A DNA stretch of 64,000 nucleotides from JAPLJC01 sp052326585 (GTDB lineage Bacteria; Desulfobacterota; Desulfobaccia; Desulfobaccales; 0-14-0-80-60-11): assembly GCA_052326585.1 (NCBI GenBank), contig JBKQLU010000023.1, positions 61,471-125,470 of the forward strand, written 5' to 3'. A program made the translations under genes and the position numbers. Below are positions 25,653-34,462 of the stretch, piece after piece. Below the pieces are notes generated by a model, which was given only the letters and a program-made list of their open reading frames with translations, did not search any database and was not told the DNA's origin. Each line of letters begins with the position of its first letter. The stretch's first letter is position 1.

Positions 25653-25772
25653 TATTAAAAAGGGGTAGTAAGGGACCCACGGCCCCCCTCACCAGCCAAG
25701 CCTCCCTAAGCTCTCCACCCCTCATCCATCAGATTTTATCCCGGGTCCCGTGGCCCGCGTCCCCAAAAATCT

Positions 25773-26702
25773 TCAACCTCCCGCCACCACCACCTTCGTG
25801 CCGACGCAGCTCACCATGAAGTTCTCGGGGAGGGCGGCGGCCAGGCGGCTGAGGGCCCGGAAGCCGGTGCAGTGGCCGGCTATGATCAATTCCGGAGTAA
25901 TTTCTCGGAGTCCCTGGATGGTATTTTGAATCAGGTCATCCCCTCCGGCGGTGAGGTGGAAGCCCCCCAGGACCAGGGCGACCTTATCGACCCCGGTGAG
26001 TTTTTTCGCGTACTTCACCATGTTGACGATGCCCGGGTGGCAGCAGCCGCCGATGACCACCAGGCCCCGGCCCTCCACGTGGGCCACCAGGGCTTGCTCG
26101 TCGGAGAAATGGTCCGGTTCCTCCTTGCCCTGGAGCAAAAGTTTGAAGACCGGCAAACCCTTTTCATATAGGGTGGTGGCCTCCACCGTGCCGGTAAGCA
26201 GGATCTGATCCAGGATCACTTCCGGCCCCTGGTTCTGGTGGACCTGGACTCCGGCAGCCTGTAATTTCTCCATTTCCAGGCGCCAGGGGCCAACGCGGCC
26301 CCGGGGGGTGAGTAAGAGCTTGGAGTGAAAGATGTCCCGGTGGAGATAAACGGGCGGAGGCGGGCCGGAACGCCGGGCTAGAAATGCCAGGAGGCCGCCG
26401 TAATGGTCCGGGTGGCCATGGCTGAGCACCACGGCGTCGATCTCCTCGGGTTGATGGCCCAGGGCCTCCAGGTTGTTGAATAGCGGCAAGGGGTCGTTGG
26501 CCGTGTCCATGAGGATGCGGGTCAGACGGCCCTGGTGGTTCAGGGTGATGAGACAGGAGAGGCCGTGGGCCGACAGCAGGGGCTTGGGCAGGCGGCCGGC
26601 GGTCACCCGTTCCACACTGCCGGGGCGGGAGGGTTCAAACATGTCAATAAGATTGTCCACCAGAATTTCCACGCTGACGGATTGCAAGGCGGGTATCTGC
26701 AA
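25773..26702 (-). CDS. MBL-fold metallo-hydrolase
   Basis: 309 residues of the metallo-beta-lactamase superfamily. The metal motif is SHGHPDHYGG (HxHxDH) near residue 95, with GGCCHPGIVN and IAGHCTGFRAL supplying later His ligands. The N-terminal EILVDNLIDMFEP and the HGLSCLITL segment match the subgroup annotated as ribofuranosylaminobenzene 5'-phosphate synthase-like or Tflp proteins; the true substrate is unknown. Before the transposon arrived it would have lain about 110 bp upstream of the CoA-transferase gene on the same strand. Confidence 0.85.
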   Translation of the reverse strand: MQIPALQSVSVEILVDNLIDMFEPSRPGSVERVTAGRLPKPLLSAHGLSCLITLNHQGRLTRILMDTANDPLPLFNNLEALGHQPEEIDAVVLSHGHPDHYGGLLAFLARRSGPPPPVYLHRDIFHSKLLLTPRGRVGPWRLEMEKLQAAGVQVHQNQGPEVILDQILLTGTVEATTLYEKGLPVFKLLLQGKEEPDHFSDEQALVAHVEGRGLVVIGGCCHPGIVNMVKYAKKLTGVDKVALVLGGFHLTAGGDDLIQNTIQGLREITPELIIAGHCTGFRALSRLAAALPENFMVSCVGTKVVVAGG

Positions 26703-26755
26703 GGGTCCCTCCAGGAGGGTTTCTTGGTTCCGAGTTTCCGGCAGGATGATTCAGC

Positions 26756-26811
26756 CGAAATTCGAAATTCGAAACCCGAAATTCGAAATTCGAAACCCGA
26801 AACTCGAAACT
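26756..26811. repeat. Short tandem repeats, GAAATTCGAAACCC type
   Basis: Alternating GAAATTC and GAAACCC heptamers with TTCGAA-like internal palindromes, upstream of the MBL gene. Related A/C-rich arrays occur at 44836-44866, and a CTTTGAA array at 36051-36074. Confidence 0.7.
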
Positions 26812-26900
26812 TAGAAACAAATCTGTTAAGATTAGACTAAAATTAGCGCCCACGCCGGCGCCTGTCAAGCAAATTGGGGTTGTAAGCCAAGGAGAGCGCC

Positions 26901-27191
26901 ATGCCGACCTATGAGTATAAGTGCAAAGACCACGGCCATATCTTTGAGGTGGAGCAGAAGATGAGCGATCCGCCGCTGACCAATTGCCAGATCTGCGACT
27001 CCGAGGTGGAGCGGCTCATCAGCATGCCCACCATTTTCTGCAAAGATTCGGATAGGAGTCCTTATAAAAAGGACTTCCGCTCCGATCCGCATAAATGGGA
27101 GTCGGTGTGCGAATCGGCCTTCGGCGCCACCAAGAAGGATAAGGACGAAATCCGGAAGAACTGGAACAAGAAAGATAGCAAATGGGTTTGA
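26901..27191 (+). CDS. FmdB-family zinc-ribbon protein
   Basis: 96 residues. MPTYEYKCKDHGHIFEVEQ, then CQICDSEVERLISMPT, is the FmdB/CxxC_CxxC_SSSS regulatory-domain pattern; the first pair is C-x-x-H rather than CxxC. The last 50 residues are Lys/Asp-rich and uncharacterised. FmdB proteins are small putative transcriptional regulators. AAGGAG sits eight bases before the ATG. It is convergent with rho, with a palindromic repeat between the two 3' ends. Confidence 0.85.
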   Translation: MPTYEYKCKDHGHIFEVEQKMSDPPLTNCQICDSEVERLISMPTIFCKDSDRSPYKKDFRSDPHKWESVCESAFGATKKDKDEIRKNWNKKDSKWV

Positions 27192-27240
27192 GGGCTTTTT
27201 TGGGGAATTATATATTTGGCTTCTTAATCGCATCTTTGCG

Positions 27241-27312
27241 GTAGGGGCGGCGTCCGGTGGCACAGGCATCTGGCCTGTGGGATTGCCCTGGGCGGGGAAA
27301 CCCCGCCCCTAC
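27241..27312. repeat. Palindromic repeat between convergent fmdB and rho
   Basis: The outer arms GTAGGGGCGG (27241-27250) and CCGCCCCTAC (27303-27312) are complementary. Inside are CACAGGC/GGCCTGTG-type pairing and the palindrome GGGCGGGGAAACCCCGCCC. It may serve as a bidirectional stop for both genes. Confidence 0.65.
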
Positions 27313-27334
27313 AACTCATCCCGCCTCTTAATCC

Positions 27335-28582
27335 TCAGCGGTTCATGGCCGCCAGGAAGTCGGCGTTGGTCTTGGTCCCCCGCAGCTTCTCCAGCAGGAA
27401 CTCCATGCTGTCCACCGAGCTTAAGGGGGACAGGAGCTTGCGCAGGATCCAGATACGGTTCAGGTCCTCCGGCGGCAGCAGCAGTTCTTCCTTCCGGGTG
27501 CCGGAGCGGTTGATGTCGATGGACGGGAACATGCGCTTCTCGGTGAGCTTCCGGTCCAGGTGGATCTCCATGTTGCCGGTGCCTTTGAACTCCTCGAAGA
27601 TCACCTCATCCATGCGGCTGCCGGTGTCGATGAGGGCGGTGGCGATGATGGTGAGGCTGCCCCCCTCCTCGATATTCCGGGCCGCTCCGAAAAAGCGCTT
27701 GGGCCTTTGCAGGGCGTTGGCGTCCAGGCCGCCGGAGAGAATCTTGCCGCTGGCCGGCACTACGGTGTTGTAAGCCCGGGCCAGGCGGGTGATGGAATCG
27801 AGCAGGATAACCACGTCCCGCTTGTGCTCCACCAAGCGCTTGGCCTTCTCCAGGACCATCTCCGCCACCTGGATGTGGCGTTGGGCCGGTTCGTCGAAGG
27901 TGGAGCTGACCACCTCGGCATTGACGCTGCGCTCCATGTCGGTAACTTCTTCGGGGCGCTCGTCGATGAGGAGGACGATGAGAACCACCTCCGGGTGGTT
28001 CTTGGCGATGCTGTTGGCCAGGTTTTGCAGGAGCATGGTTTTGCCGGTGCGGGGGGCGGCGACGATCAGGCCCCGCTGCCCCTTGCCCACCGGGTCCATC
28101 AGGTCCATCACCCGGGCCGAGAAGTTGTCCGCCTCGGTCTCCAGCTCCAGACGCTCATCCGGGTACAGGGGCGTGAGGTTGTCGAACAGGATCTTGTCCC
28201 GGGCTATCGCCGGGTCTTCGAAGTTGACGGTCTCCACCTTGAGCAGGGCGAAGTAGCGTTCCCCCTCCTTGGGAGGGCGGATCTGGCCGTAGATGGTGTC
28301 CCCGGTGCGCAGGTTGAAACGGCGGATCTGGGAGGGCGAGACGTAGATGTCGTCGGGGCCGGGCAGATAGTTGTAGTCTTGGGCCCTGAGGAAGCCGAAG
28401 CCGTCCGGCAGGATCTCCAGGACGCCGCCGCCGGAGATGACGCCGTTTTTCTCCACCTGGGCCTGGAGGACGGCAAAGATGAGATCCTGCTTGCGCATCC
28501 CGGCAGCGCCTTCTACGTTCAAGTCCCGGGCCAGCGACGCCAGTTCGCTGATCTTCTTGTGCTTCAATTCGGATAAGTTCAT
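27335..28582 (-). CDS. rho: Transcription termination factor Rho
   Basis: 415 residues. The N-terminal helical domain is MNLSELKHKKISELASLA; the RNA-binding cold-shock fold contains GFGFLRAQDYNYL and DIYVSPSQIRRFNLRTGD. The ATPase has Walker A APRTGKTMLLQ, Walker B VILLDSITRLARAYN and the Q/R-loop segment GSLTIIATALIDTGSRMD. The hexameric helicase ends transcription at rut sites. The start at 28582 (AGAGG upstream) gives the normal family length; in-frame ATGs at 28603 and 28639 would extend it. Region 28583-29004 upstream has no other gene. Confidence 0.97.
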   Translation of the reverse strand: MNLSELKHKKISELASLARDLNVEGAAGMRKQDLIFAVLQAQVEKNGVISGGGVLEILPDGFGFLRAQDYNYLPGPDDIYVSPSQIRRFNLRTGDTIYGQIRPPKEGERYFALLKVETVNFEDPAIARDKILFDNLTPLYPDERLELETEADNFSARVMDLMDPVGKGQRGLIVAAPRTGKTMLLQNLANSIAKNHPEVVLIVLLIDERPEEVTDMERSVNAEVVSSTFDEPAQRHIQVAEMVLEKAKRLVEHKRDVVILLDSITRLARAYNTVVPASGKILSGGLDANALQRPKRFFGAARNIEEGGSLTIIATALIDTGSRMDEVIFEEFKGTGNMEIHLDRKLTEKRMFPSIDINRSGTRKEELLLPPEDLNRIWILRKLLSPLSSVDSMEFLLEKLRGTKTNADFLAAMNR

Positions 28583-28861
28583 GGTTGCCTCTTTAGCGCT
28601 CATGTTGCCATTTTCCAGATTTTCCATATGCTGAGCCATAGTAGTTTATGATGTGTGGGCACTGGGCCACGGGTTCTTGCCGCGGGGCTACAATTTCTAA
28701 GACTGGCTCCCCTAGGAAGCCAAAAAGACCGGCAGCCTTAATTCGCAGAGGGAATGGGCAAGTTTCAAATCAAACCGGGGATTGTTCGGGGTTCCTCGTT
28801 TCCAAGTATCGGCCAACCCGGGATTACTTAAGATTAATCAAAGGCAGGTTTTATGGTCATC

Positions 28862-28890
28862 AAGCTAATCCTTTTAGCTCCGCCTGTCAA
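28862..28890 (-). promoter_or_regulatory. Tentative rho promoter
   Basis: The minus strand has TTGACA (28885-28890), 17 bp, then TAGCTT (28862-28867), a weak -10. This would give rho a leader of roughly 270 nt, suitable for autogenous attenuation. Nothing else was identified in this gap. Confidence 0.3.
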
Positions 28891-29004
28891 GATGATTTTT
28901 GTCATTGCCCCCAGAATTTAGTCACCAGAACAAAAAACCTTAGCTTAACCGCGACCCCCGGCCAAGTATAATGAATGCATCAATGATGCCAGGTCCGGGC
29001 CGGG

Positions 29005-29634
29005 TTATGGAGCCGCCCCTTTTTCCCGTTTCGGGTCCAAGAGGTGCTGCAGCTCCCGCCAGAGAGCCGCCACCTGGCTGCGGGTATCCTTGACCGAGCC
29101 GCGATTGTCCACCACGGCGTCGGCCCGGGCGGCCTTGTCAGCCAGGGGGGCCTGGGCCTGAAGCATGCCGCTGATCTCCAGGGCGCCGCGGCCGTCCCGT
29201 TCCTGCAGACGCCGCACCTGGTCTTCCGGAGCGGCCGCCACCACGATGACCCGGTCATAGGCCGTCTCGAGCCCGGCCTCATAGAGCAGGGGCACCTCTA
29301 CCAGCACCAGTCCGGTCCCCCGGCGCGCCAGCTCCCGGAAGCGCTTTTTCAATTCCCGGGCCACCCTGGGGTGGACGATGTCGTTGAGACGCTGGCGGGC
29401 TTGGGAGTCTGAGAAGACCAGCCGGGCCACCCTGGCGCGGTCGAGCTCACCGTCCGGCTGGAAGCACTCCGGACCCAGGAAGCGGCGCAGCTCCCGCCAG
29501 GCGGGCCGGCCCACGGCCACCGCCTGCCGGGCGGCGGCGTCGGCGTCCAGGACCTCGGCCCCCAACTCCCGAAATATGCGGGCCACGGTGCTCTTGCCGC
29601 TCCCTGCCCCTCCGGTGATGGCGATTTTCAGCAT
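29005..29634 (-). CDS. coaE: Dephospho-CoA kinase
   Basis: 209 residues. P-loop MLKIAITGGAGSGKSTVARIF at the N-terminus, then GAEVLDADAAARQAV, the HP-R motif VHPRVARELKKRF, EVPLLYEAGLE and VVVAAAPEDQVRRLQERDG; all are CoaE landmarks. It performs the last step of coenzyme A synthesis, 3'-phosphorylation of dephospho-CoA. A start nine codons upstream exists, but the family begins at this ATG. The palindrome at 29642-29689 sits immediately before the start, leaving little room for a ribosome site. Confidence 0.95.
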   Translation of the reverse strand: MLKIAITGGAGSGKSTVARIFRELGAEVLDADAAARQAVAVGRPAWRELRRFLGPECFQPDGELDRARVARLVFSDSQARQRLNDIVHPRVARELKKRFRELARRGTGLVLVEVPLLYEAGLETAYDRVIVVAAAPEDQVRRLQERDGRGALEISGMLQAQAPLADKAARADAVVDNRGSVKDTRSQVAALWRELQHLLDPKREKGAAP

Positions 29635-29641
29635 ATTTTTC

Positions 29642-29689
29642 GTAGGGTGCGTCTCACGCACCCAAAGCGGCGCGTAAGACGCGCCCTAC
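29642..29689. repeat. Palindromic repeat upstream of coaE
   Basis: Two hairpins, GGGTGCGTCTCACGCACCC and GGCGCGTAAGACGCGCC, framed by GTAGGG and CCCTAC. It belongs to the same GTAGGG...CCCTAC class as other repeats in the window. Confidence 0.7.
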
Positions 29690-29780
29690 ATATGCTTGTG
29701 CAATTATTTTCCGGGGTCACCTGAAAAGCTTTGAGCGCGGTTTGGAGCGATCCATCACTGTCAATCAATAAAACCTTTTT

Positions 29781-30989
29781 TTAAATTGCAAGCTTGTTGA
29801 TTTGTGGGCTAAAAGCAGTTTCAAAGCGAATCATGGTACTTACCATAATCTCTTGTATTTTGGGCCACTTCTGTTCTTCGTCCAGGTATCCGCCTTCGGC
29901 TATTGTCTTTTTTATTCTGCAAGCGCGTTTTCCTTCAAGTTTCTCCCATTCTAAAGGTCCATCGAATACTTCATCGATCTCTTTTTTGAAAGTCATTAAT
30001 TTATCGAAAATATTTTCGTTTTCTTCTTGTGAATCCTTACCTCTATCAATGTATAGTTCAACAGTGGAGTGATGCTTAGTAATGCTATAACAGTATGTGA
30101 GGCCGCGGCTTCCTGCATTTATCCCCACCCACCCACCTTGAGGCGGAGATATTTTCGCATGTAAATCGGTCTGTGTTTTGGCGTACCCTAAAAGCTGGGT
30201 CCAAAATCTTTGTCGTATTATCTGCTTCTCAGAAATTTCCTCATCTACTGTGCCGGTTTCTGTCTTTCTTGCCTTATCAAGAGCCCCTTTAAGTGTATCG
30301 CTGACCACTTCATTTACATACTGTTTAAATGCGGCTGAAACGATAGGAGAAAGCCGCTCAAACTGTAGCTTGGTAACGACCCCTTCAAATGAGGTCTTTT
30401 TTATAAAAAACCTTAAAAATTCTTCTTCCGCTTCCTTAAATTGTCTTTTAAAATATCGTTTTAATTCACTCGTATATTTCAATTCGATAGCCGCTGACAA
30501 TATCTTTTCCCTATTGAAGTAGTCCTTATGATATTTTTTTATTTCAGCAATTTCAGAATCCCTTATAGATTGAACAAGGTCAACTATGAGAAATGCATTA
30601 GTATCCATAATATTTGTTTTACCTAAATCACTAAAAAATTGATATTGGATACCATTTGTTAGAATGGCAATCTTTGCTTCCGTGACTCCAAAATATCTCA
30701 ATAGTTGATTCATGCTTTGCGCATCTAGATTTGTTCTGGCACTTTTTACTTCTATCAATACGGCTGGCTGGTTGTTTATTGCGACTGCGTAATCTACTTT
30801 TTCGCCTTTTTTAGTACCAATATCAGCAGTAAATTCAGGAATTAGTTCAGTTGGGTCGAATATATTATATCCTAATACTTGAAGAAATGGCAAAACCATT
30901 GCACTTTTTGTTGCTTCTTCGGTTGAGACATAATCCTTGTTCTTGTTTAATAACACAATTAATTGTCTGACCTGTTCTGCAAAATCCAT
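29781..30989 (-). CDS. HsdR_N-type nuclease-domain protein (orphan)
   Basis: 402 residues. The N-terminal 160 residues match the type I restriction HsdR N-terminal nuclease domain: MVLPFLQVLGYN, then KVDYAVAINNQPAVLIEVKSA (D-x11-E-x-K of the PD-(D/E)xK fold), then LLRYFGVTEAKIAILTNG. The C-terminal third (RQRFWTQLLGYAK, PQGGWVGINAGSRGLTYCYS, FDGPLEWEKLEGKRACRI) looks like a DUF4268-type domain. There is no helicase, methylase or specificity gene nearby, so it is not a classic restriction system; a solitary defence nuclease is plausible. It is strikingly AT-rich between GC-rich coaE and the RluA-family gene, so it was probably acquired laterally. Confidence 0.82.
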   Translation of the reverse strand: MDFAEQVRQLIVLLNKNKDYVSTEEATKSAMVLPFLQVLGYNIFDPTELIPEFTADIGTKKGEKVDYAVAINNQPAVLIEVKSARTNLDAQSMNQLLRYFGVTEAKIAILTNGIQYQFFSDLGKTNIMDTNAFLIVDLVQSIRDSEIAEIKKYHKDYFNREKILSAAIELKYTSELKRYFKRQFKEAEEEFLRFFIKKTSFEGVVTKLQFERLSPIVSAAFKQYVNEVVSDTLKGALDKARKTETGTVDEEISEKQIIRQRFWTQLLGYAKTQTDLHAKISPPQGGWVGINAGSRGLTYCYSITKHHSTVELYIDRGKDSQEENENIFDKLMTFKKEIDEVFDGPLEWEKLEGKRACRIKKTIAEGGYLDEEQKWPKIQEIMVSTMIRFETAFSPQINKLAI

Positions 30990-31102
30990 TTTGCGCCTCC
31001 GATCAGCTATATATTGATAAACATGAGACCAATTCTAAAAGAAGCCTTAATCAATTTAAGAATGTTGTCAAGCTTTTTTTATCTGCACTTTTTTCACAAG
31101 AA

Positions 31103-31135
31103 AAATGTAAGGTGGGCGGTGCCCACCCTACATTT
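31103..31135. repeat. Palindromic repeat at the 3' end of the RluA-family gene
   Basis: AAATGTAAGGTGGGC and GCCCACCCTACATTT flank a 3-nt loop (one unpaired base per arm). It overlaps the last bases of the pseudouridine synthase stop codon and could act as a transcript-end hairpin. Confidence 0.75.
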
Positions 31136-32063
31136 AAATATTGTCTAATGCGTCTAGCACCGCCTGAAAATCCTCCGGCAGCGGCGCTTCCCAGCTTAAG
31201 CGCGCAGCGCTGCGGGGATGGGTCACAGTCAGGCGCCAGGCGTGCAGGAGCTGGCGGCGCACCAAGGGCTTAAGGTCTTGTAAGTATGGATTGCCCTTGA
31301 GGCGGCTCGCCCCGCCGCCGTAGGTGGCGTCCCCCAGAACCGGATGGCCCTCCGAGGCCAGATGGACCCGCAACTGATGAGTGCGGCCGGTCTCCGGGGC
31401 CAATTCCAGAAGGGTCAGGGGGCCGGGAAACTCCCGGCGCACCCGCCAGCGGGTGGCCGCGGCCCGGCCCCGGCGCGGCCGGACGCTCATGCGCTGGCGG
31501 ACCGTCGGGTGGCGGCCGATCTCCTTGTCGATCCGTCCCTCGGCCTCGGGCAGGCGGCCCCAGACCAGGGCCAGATATCTCTTCTCGATTTCCCGGGCCG
31601 CGAACTGGCTCACCAGGGAGGCGTGGGCCAGGGCAGTTTTGGCCACCACCATGAGGCCGCTGGTGTCCTTATCCAGGCGGTGCACCAGGCCGGGGCGGCT
31701 CACCTCGCCGATTTCCTGAAGCGCCGGGCAGTGGTGCAGGAGGGCGTTCAACAGGGTGCCGTGCTGGCGGCCGGCCCCGGGATGGACCACCAGCCCCGGA
31801 GGCTTAATGAGCGTCAGCAGGTCCCGGTCCTCATAGAGGATTTCCAGGGCCAGGGGCTCGGGGCTGAGGGGGCTGGGCGCAGGCTTCGGCACCCTTACGC
31901 TGACCGCTTCTCCAGCCCGCACCCGGTGGGAGGCGGGTTTTGCTCCCCCGTTGACCTCAACCAGCCCGGCCTTGAGAAGTTTTTGCAAGCGGGCCCGGGA
32001 CCAACCCAGGGTCTGGGCCAGAAAGCGGTCCAGGCGGGCGCCGGCCTGCTCCGGCGCCACCAC
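31134..32063 (-). CDS. rluD: RluA-family pseudouridine synthase (RluD-like)
   Basis: 309 residues. The N-terminal S4 RNA-binding domain is RLDRFLAQTLGWSRARLQKLLKAG; the catalytic domain has the Asp-bearing motif LVHRLDKDTSGLMVVAKT near 130 and RTHQLRVHLASEGHPVLGD near 225. It converts uridines of 23S rRNA to pseudouridine. The RluD assignment within the family is by length and S4 domain only. The start is a GTG, with an adjacent in-frame GTG one codon upstream, and no strong ribosome site. A TGTCATTCTGAG repeat separates it from the PIN/TRAM gene upstream. Confidence 0.88.
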   Translation of the reverse strand: MVAPEQAGARLDRFLAQTLGWSRARLQKLLKAGLVEVNGGAKPASHRVRAGEAVSVRVPKPAPSPLSPEPLALEILYEDRDLLTLIKPPGLVVHPGAGRQHGTLLNALLHHCPALQEIGEVSRPGLVHRLDKDTSGLMVVAKTALAHASLVSQFAAREIEKRYLALVWGRLPEAEGRIDKEIGRHPTVRQRMSVRPRRGRAAATRWRVRREFPGPLTLLELAPETGRTHQLRVHLASEGHPVLGDATYGGGASRLKGNPYLQDLKPLVRRQLLHAWRLTVTHPRSAARLSWEAPLPEDFQAVLDALDNI

Positions 32064-32181
32064 CTGCTTCAGGATTTGCGGTTCACTGAGGTCTATGGCA
32101 ATTGCCAGGATCAGAAGGAATTGGCGGGGTTAGGCCCATCCTACCCCGGGATAGCGAGAACCTTGGGAAAGTCCACTTACC

Positions 32182-32243
32182 TGTCATTCTGAGGGAGCGG
32201 AGCGACCGAAGAATCTAGATCCTTCGCTGCGCTCAGGATGACA
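32182..32243. repeat. Interspersed inverted repeat, TGTCATTCTGAG type
   Basis: TGTCATTCTGAG at the left is complementary to CTCAGGATGACA at the right, with inner GAAGAATCTAGATCCTTC pairing. A second copy with changes is at 5240-5311. Confidence 0.75.
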
Positions 32244-32309
32244 AAATAGCCTTTCGCAGAGATTTCATAACCTCAATCTTAAACTGCAAATGACCGCGGC
32301 TTGCTACAA

Positions 32310-33332
32310 TCACACCTTGCGCCCGTGGCTGTTCTTGATCTCGGAAAAGATCATCCGGCCGGCGGTGGTCTGCAAGACGCTGGTGACCGCGACTTCCACC
32401 TCTTTGCCGATATAGCGGCGGGCGTTCTCGATGACCACCATGGTGCCGTCGTCCAGGTAGGCGACTCCCTGGCCCTGGGATTTGCCCTCCCGGAGAATCT
32501 GCACCTGCATGCTTTCCCCCGGCAGCACCGCGGGTTTCATGGCGTTGGCCAACTGGTTGATGTTGAGGACCTCCAGCCCCTGCAGTTCCGCCACCTTGTG
32601 CAGGTTGAAATCATTGGTGAGGATTTTGGCATGCAGTTTCAAGCCCAGGCCCACCAGCTTGGAATCCGCCCCCGCGGCATTGGGGATGTCGTCGTCAATA
32701 AACTCCACCCGGAGGTGATTTTGCTGTTGCAGGCGTTTCAAAATGTCCAGGCCGCGGCGGCCCCGGGTGCGCCGCATATCATCAGAGGAATCGGCGACGT
32801 ATTGCAGTTCCTCCAGGATGAATTTCGGCACGAGGAGGGTGCCTTCCACGAAGCCGGTATCGGTGATGTCGGCGATGCGGCCGTCGATGATGACGCTGGT
32901 ATCCAGAATCTTCATAGGCAGGCGCGGGGCCGGCTTGCCACCGGGCTCCAGGAAATAGGGGGTGCTGATCTCCGACATCTTCTTGCCACCCAGCACCAGG
33001 CCGATATACCCGAAGATGGCCGAGAAAAAGATATATAAAGGAATCTGTAGGTTAGGTAGCTCGAGGTATTTATCGAAGGGATAGCTGGCCAGTTTGCCGA
33101 TGCCCAAGCCCACAAACAACCCGAGGGTGCTGCCCAGGATAGTCATCAGGGGGATGCGCTTGATCAATTGTTCCAGGGCCATGGTGATGAAGGCCACCGC
33201 CAGGCCGGCGACACCCCCCACCCAGCCGGCCCACCAGAGATGGCCGAACTGGGGGATCTGGGAGGCGATGAGGTAGCCGCTCACCGCACAAATTATCCCC
33301 AGGATGGTCCCGGTGACTGCCTTTTGTAACAC
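32310..33332 (-). CDS. PIN/TRAM-domain membrane protein (YacL family)
   Basis: 340 residues. Four hydrophobic helices occupy residues 1-115. A PIN RNase domain follows, starting ILDTSVIIDGRIADI near 145 with LVPKFILEELQYVADS and ILTNDFNLHKVAEL acidic sites. A C-terminal TRAM domain (QGVAYLDDGTMVVIENARRYIGKEV) binds RNA. The YacL family is membrane-anchored and of uncertain role. The gene lies downstream of carD on the same strand, 190 bp apart, as is common in this group. Confidence 0.92.
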   Translation of the reverse strand: MLQKAVTGTILGIICAVSGYLIASQIPQFGHLWWAGWVGGVAGLAVAFITMALEQLIKRIPLMTILGSTLGLFVGLGIGKLASYPFDKYLELPNLQIPLYIFFSAIFGYIGLVLGGKKMSEISTPYFLEPGGKPAPRLPMKILDTSVIIDGRIADITDTGFVEGTLLVPKFILEELQYVADSSDDMRRTRGRRGLDILKRLQQQNHLRVEFIDDDIPNAAGADSKLVGLGLKLHAKILTNDFNLHKVAELQGLEVLNINQLANAMKPAVLPGESMQVQILREGKSQGQGVAYLDDGTMVVIENARRYIGKEVEVAVTSVLQTTAGRMIFSEIKNSHGRKV

Positions 33333-33522
33333 TTAGCCTTCACCCCCTGCCAGCGGAGACGTGACGGGCGGGAATTTCTTTAAGATGAACCCAACAGATT
33401 TGCTGCGGAGGTCCCGGCGGCTGCCGGTGCGAGGGCAAAGTAGGCCCCATATTAATAACGGTTAACAGTCTGAACAGTTAAAGATTGCTGACATGCTGTC
33501 GGCAGGGTGGCCAGTTTAGGAA

Positions 33523-34002
33523 TTAACCCAACAACTCTTGCAGTCGGGCCTCAATTTCCGTTTCATCCTTGTGATGCGCCAGGGAAAGCTCTTTGATTAA
33601 TAGATTCCTGGCGGTATCCAGCATCTTGCGCTCCCCGAAGGAGAGATCTTTTTCGGCCTTGAGGAGGGTAAGGTCCCGCAATACTTCCGCCACCTGAAAA
33701 GGGGAGCCGGTCTTGATTTTGTCCATGTAGTCCCGGTAGCGGCGGTTCCAGGTCTGGTTGCTGAGACGGGAGGGGCGGGAGCTCAGGATTTCGTAAACCT
33801 GGTCCACCGCCTCATTGTCGATCACGTCCCTGAGGCCGATGTTTCTGGCGTTATTGGTGGGGATCATTATGATCATATCGGAGTCCAACAGACGCATAAT
33901 GTAGAATTGTGCCGGTGTTCCTGAGATCTCCCGGTCTTGGACCGATTCGATTCTTCCTACTCCGTGAGCGGGGTATACGGCCAACTGGCCTACTTGGAAC
34001 AT
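33523..34002 (-). CDS. carD: CarD-family transcriptional regulator
   Basis: 159 residues. The N-terminal RNA-polymerase-interacting Tudor-like domain begins MFQVGQLAVYPAHGVGRIES; the C-terminal helical domain contains RPSRLSNQTWNRRYRDYMDKI and ALS-type helix repeats ending ARLQELLG. CarD stabilises open promoter complexes, notably at rRNA promoters. A near-perfect AAAGGAGGT seven bases upstream fixes the start at 34002. Gap 34003-34462 up to ihfA shows no gene. Confidence 0.93.
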   Translation of the reverse strand: MFQVGQLAVYPAHGVGRIESVQDREISGTPAQFYIMRLLDSDMIIMIPTNNARNIGLRDVIDNEAVDQVYEILSSRPSRLSNQTWNRRYRDYMDKIKTGSPFQVAEVLRDLTLLKAEKDLSFGERKMLDTARNLLIKELSLAHHKDETEIEARLQELLG

Positions 34003-34462
34003 CCTATCCACCTCCTTTCACAACTCTCTTTTATCACAATGGTTCCCAAAAAGCAACGCCCCCCGGCCATCGGGCGCAGCACTGGAGGCGGAACAGCAGG
34101 ATATGGCCATACCGCACCAGAAAATCCCGGTCCTGTCTCACCTACGTTAGCCACGAACCGGCAGGATTTCAAGGTGAGCCGCGGGACCGCCTGAAGATAG
34201 TCCAGTTTTCGCCTGGGGGCAGGAAAGGATGGCTTTTACGGGAACCGTCTTTAGGCCGCTTGGCGCCGGGGCAGCCCTAAACCGGGGAATAATAGACGCC
34301 TTTGCGGGTCTCCCGGACTCCACCGGCCCCCGGGGGAGCAAGGCGGCAACCTTCCTTCCCGGGTTCTCTGGCGGCGGCAATCGACGTGCCCGACAAGCAG
34401 AGGCGACAGGCCAGCTCCGGGGTCTTTAAAGAGGCTGGGGCCGGAATGAGTTGATTACGAGG

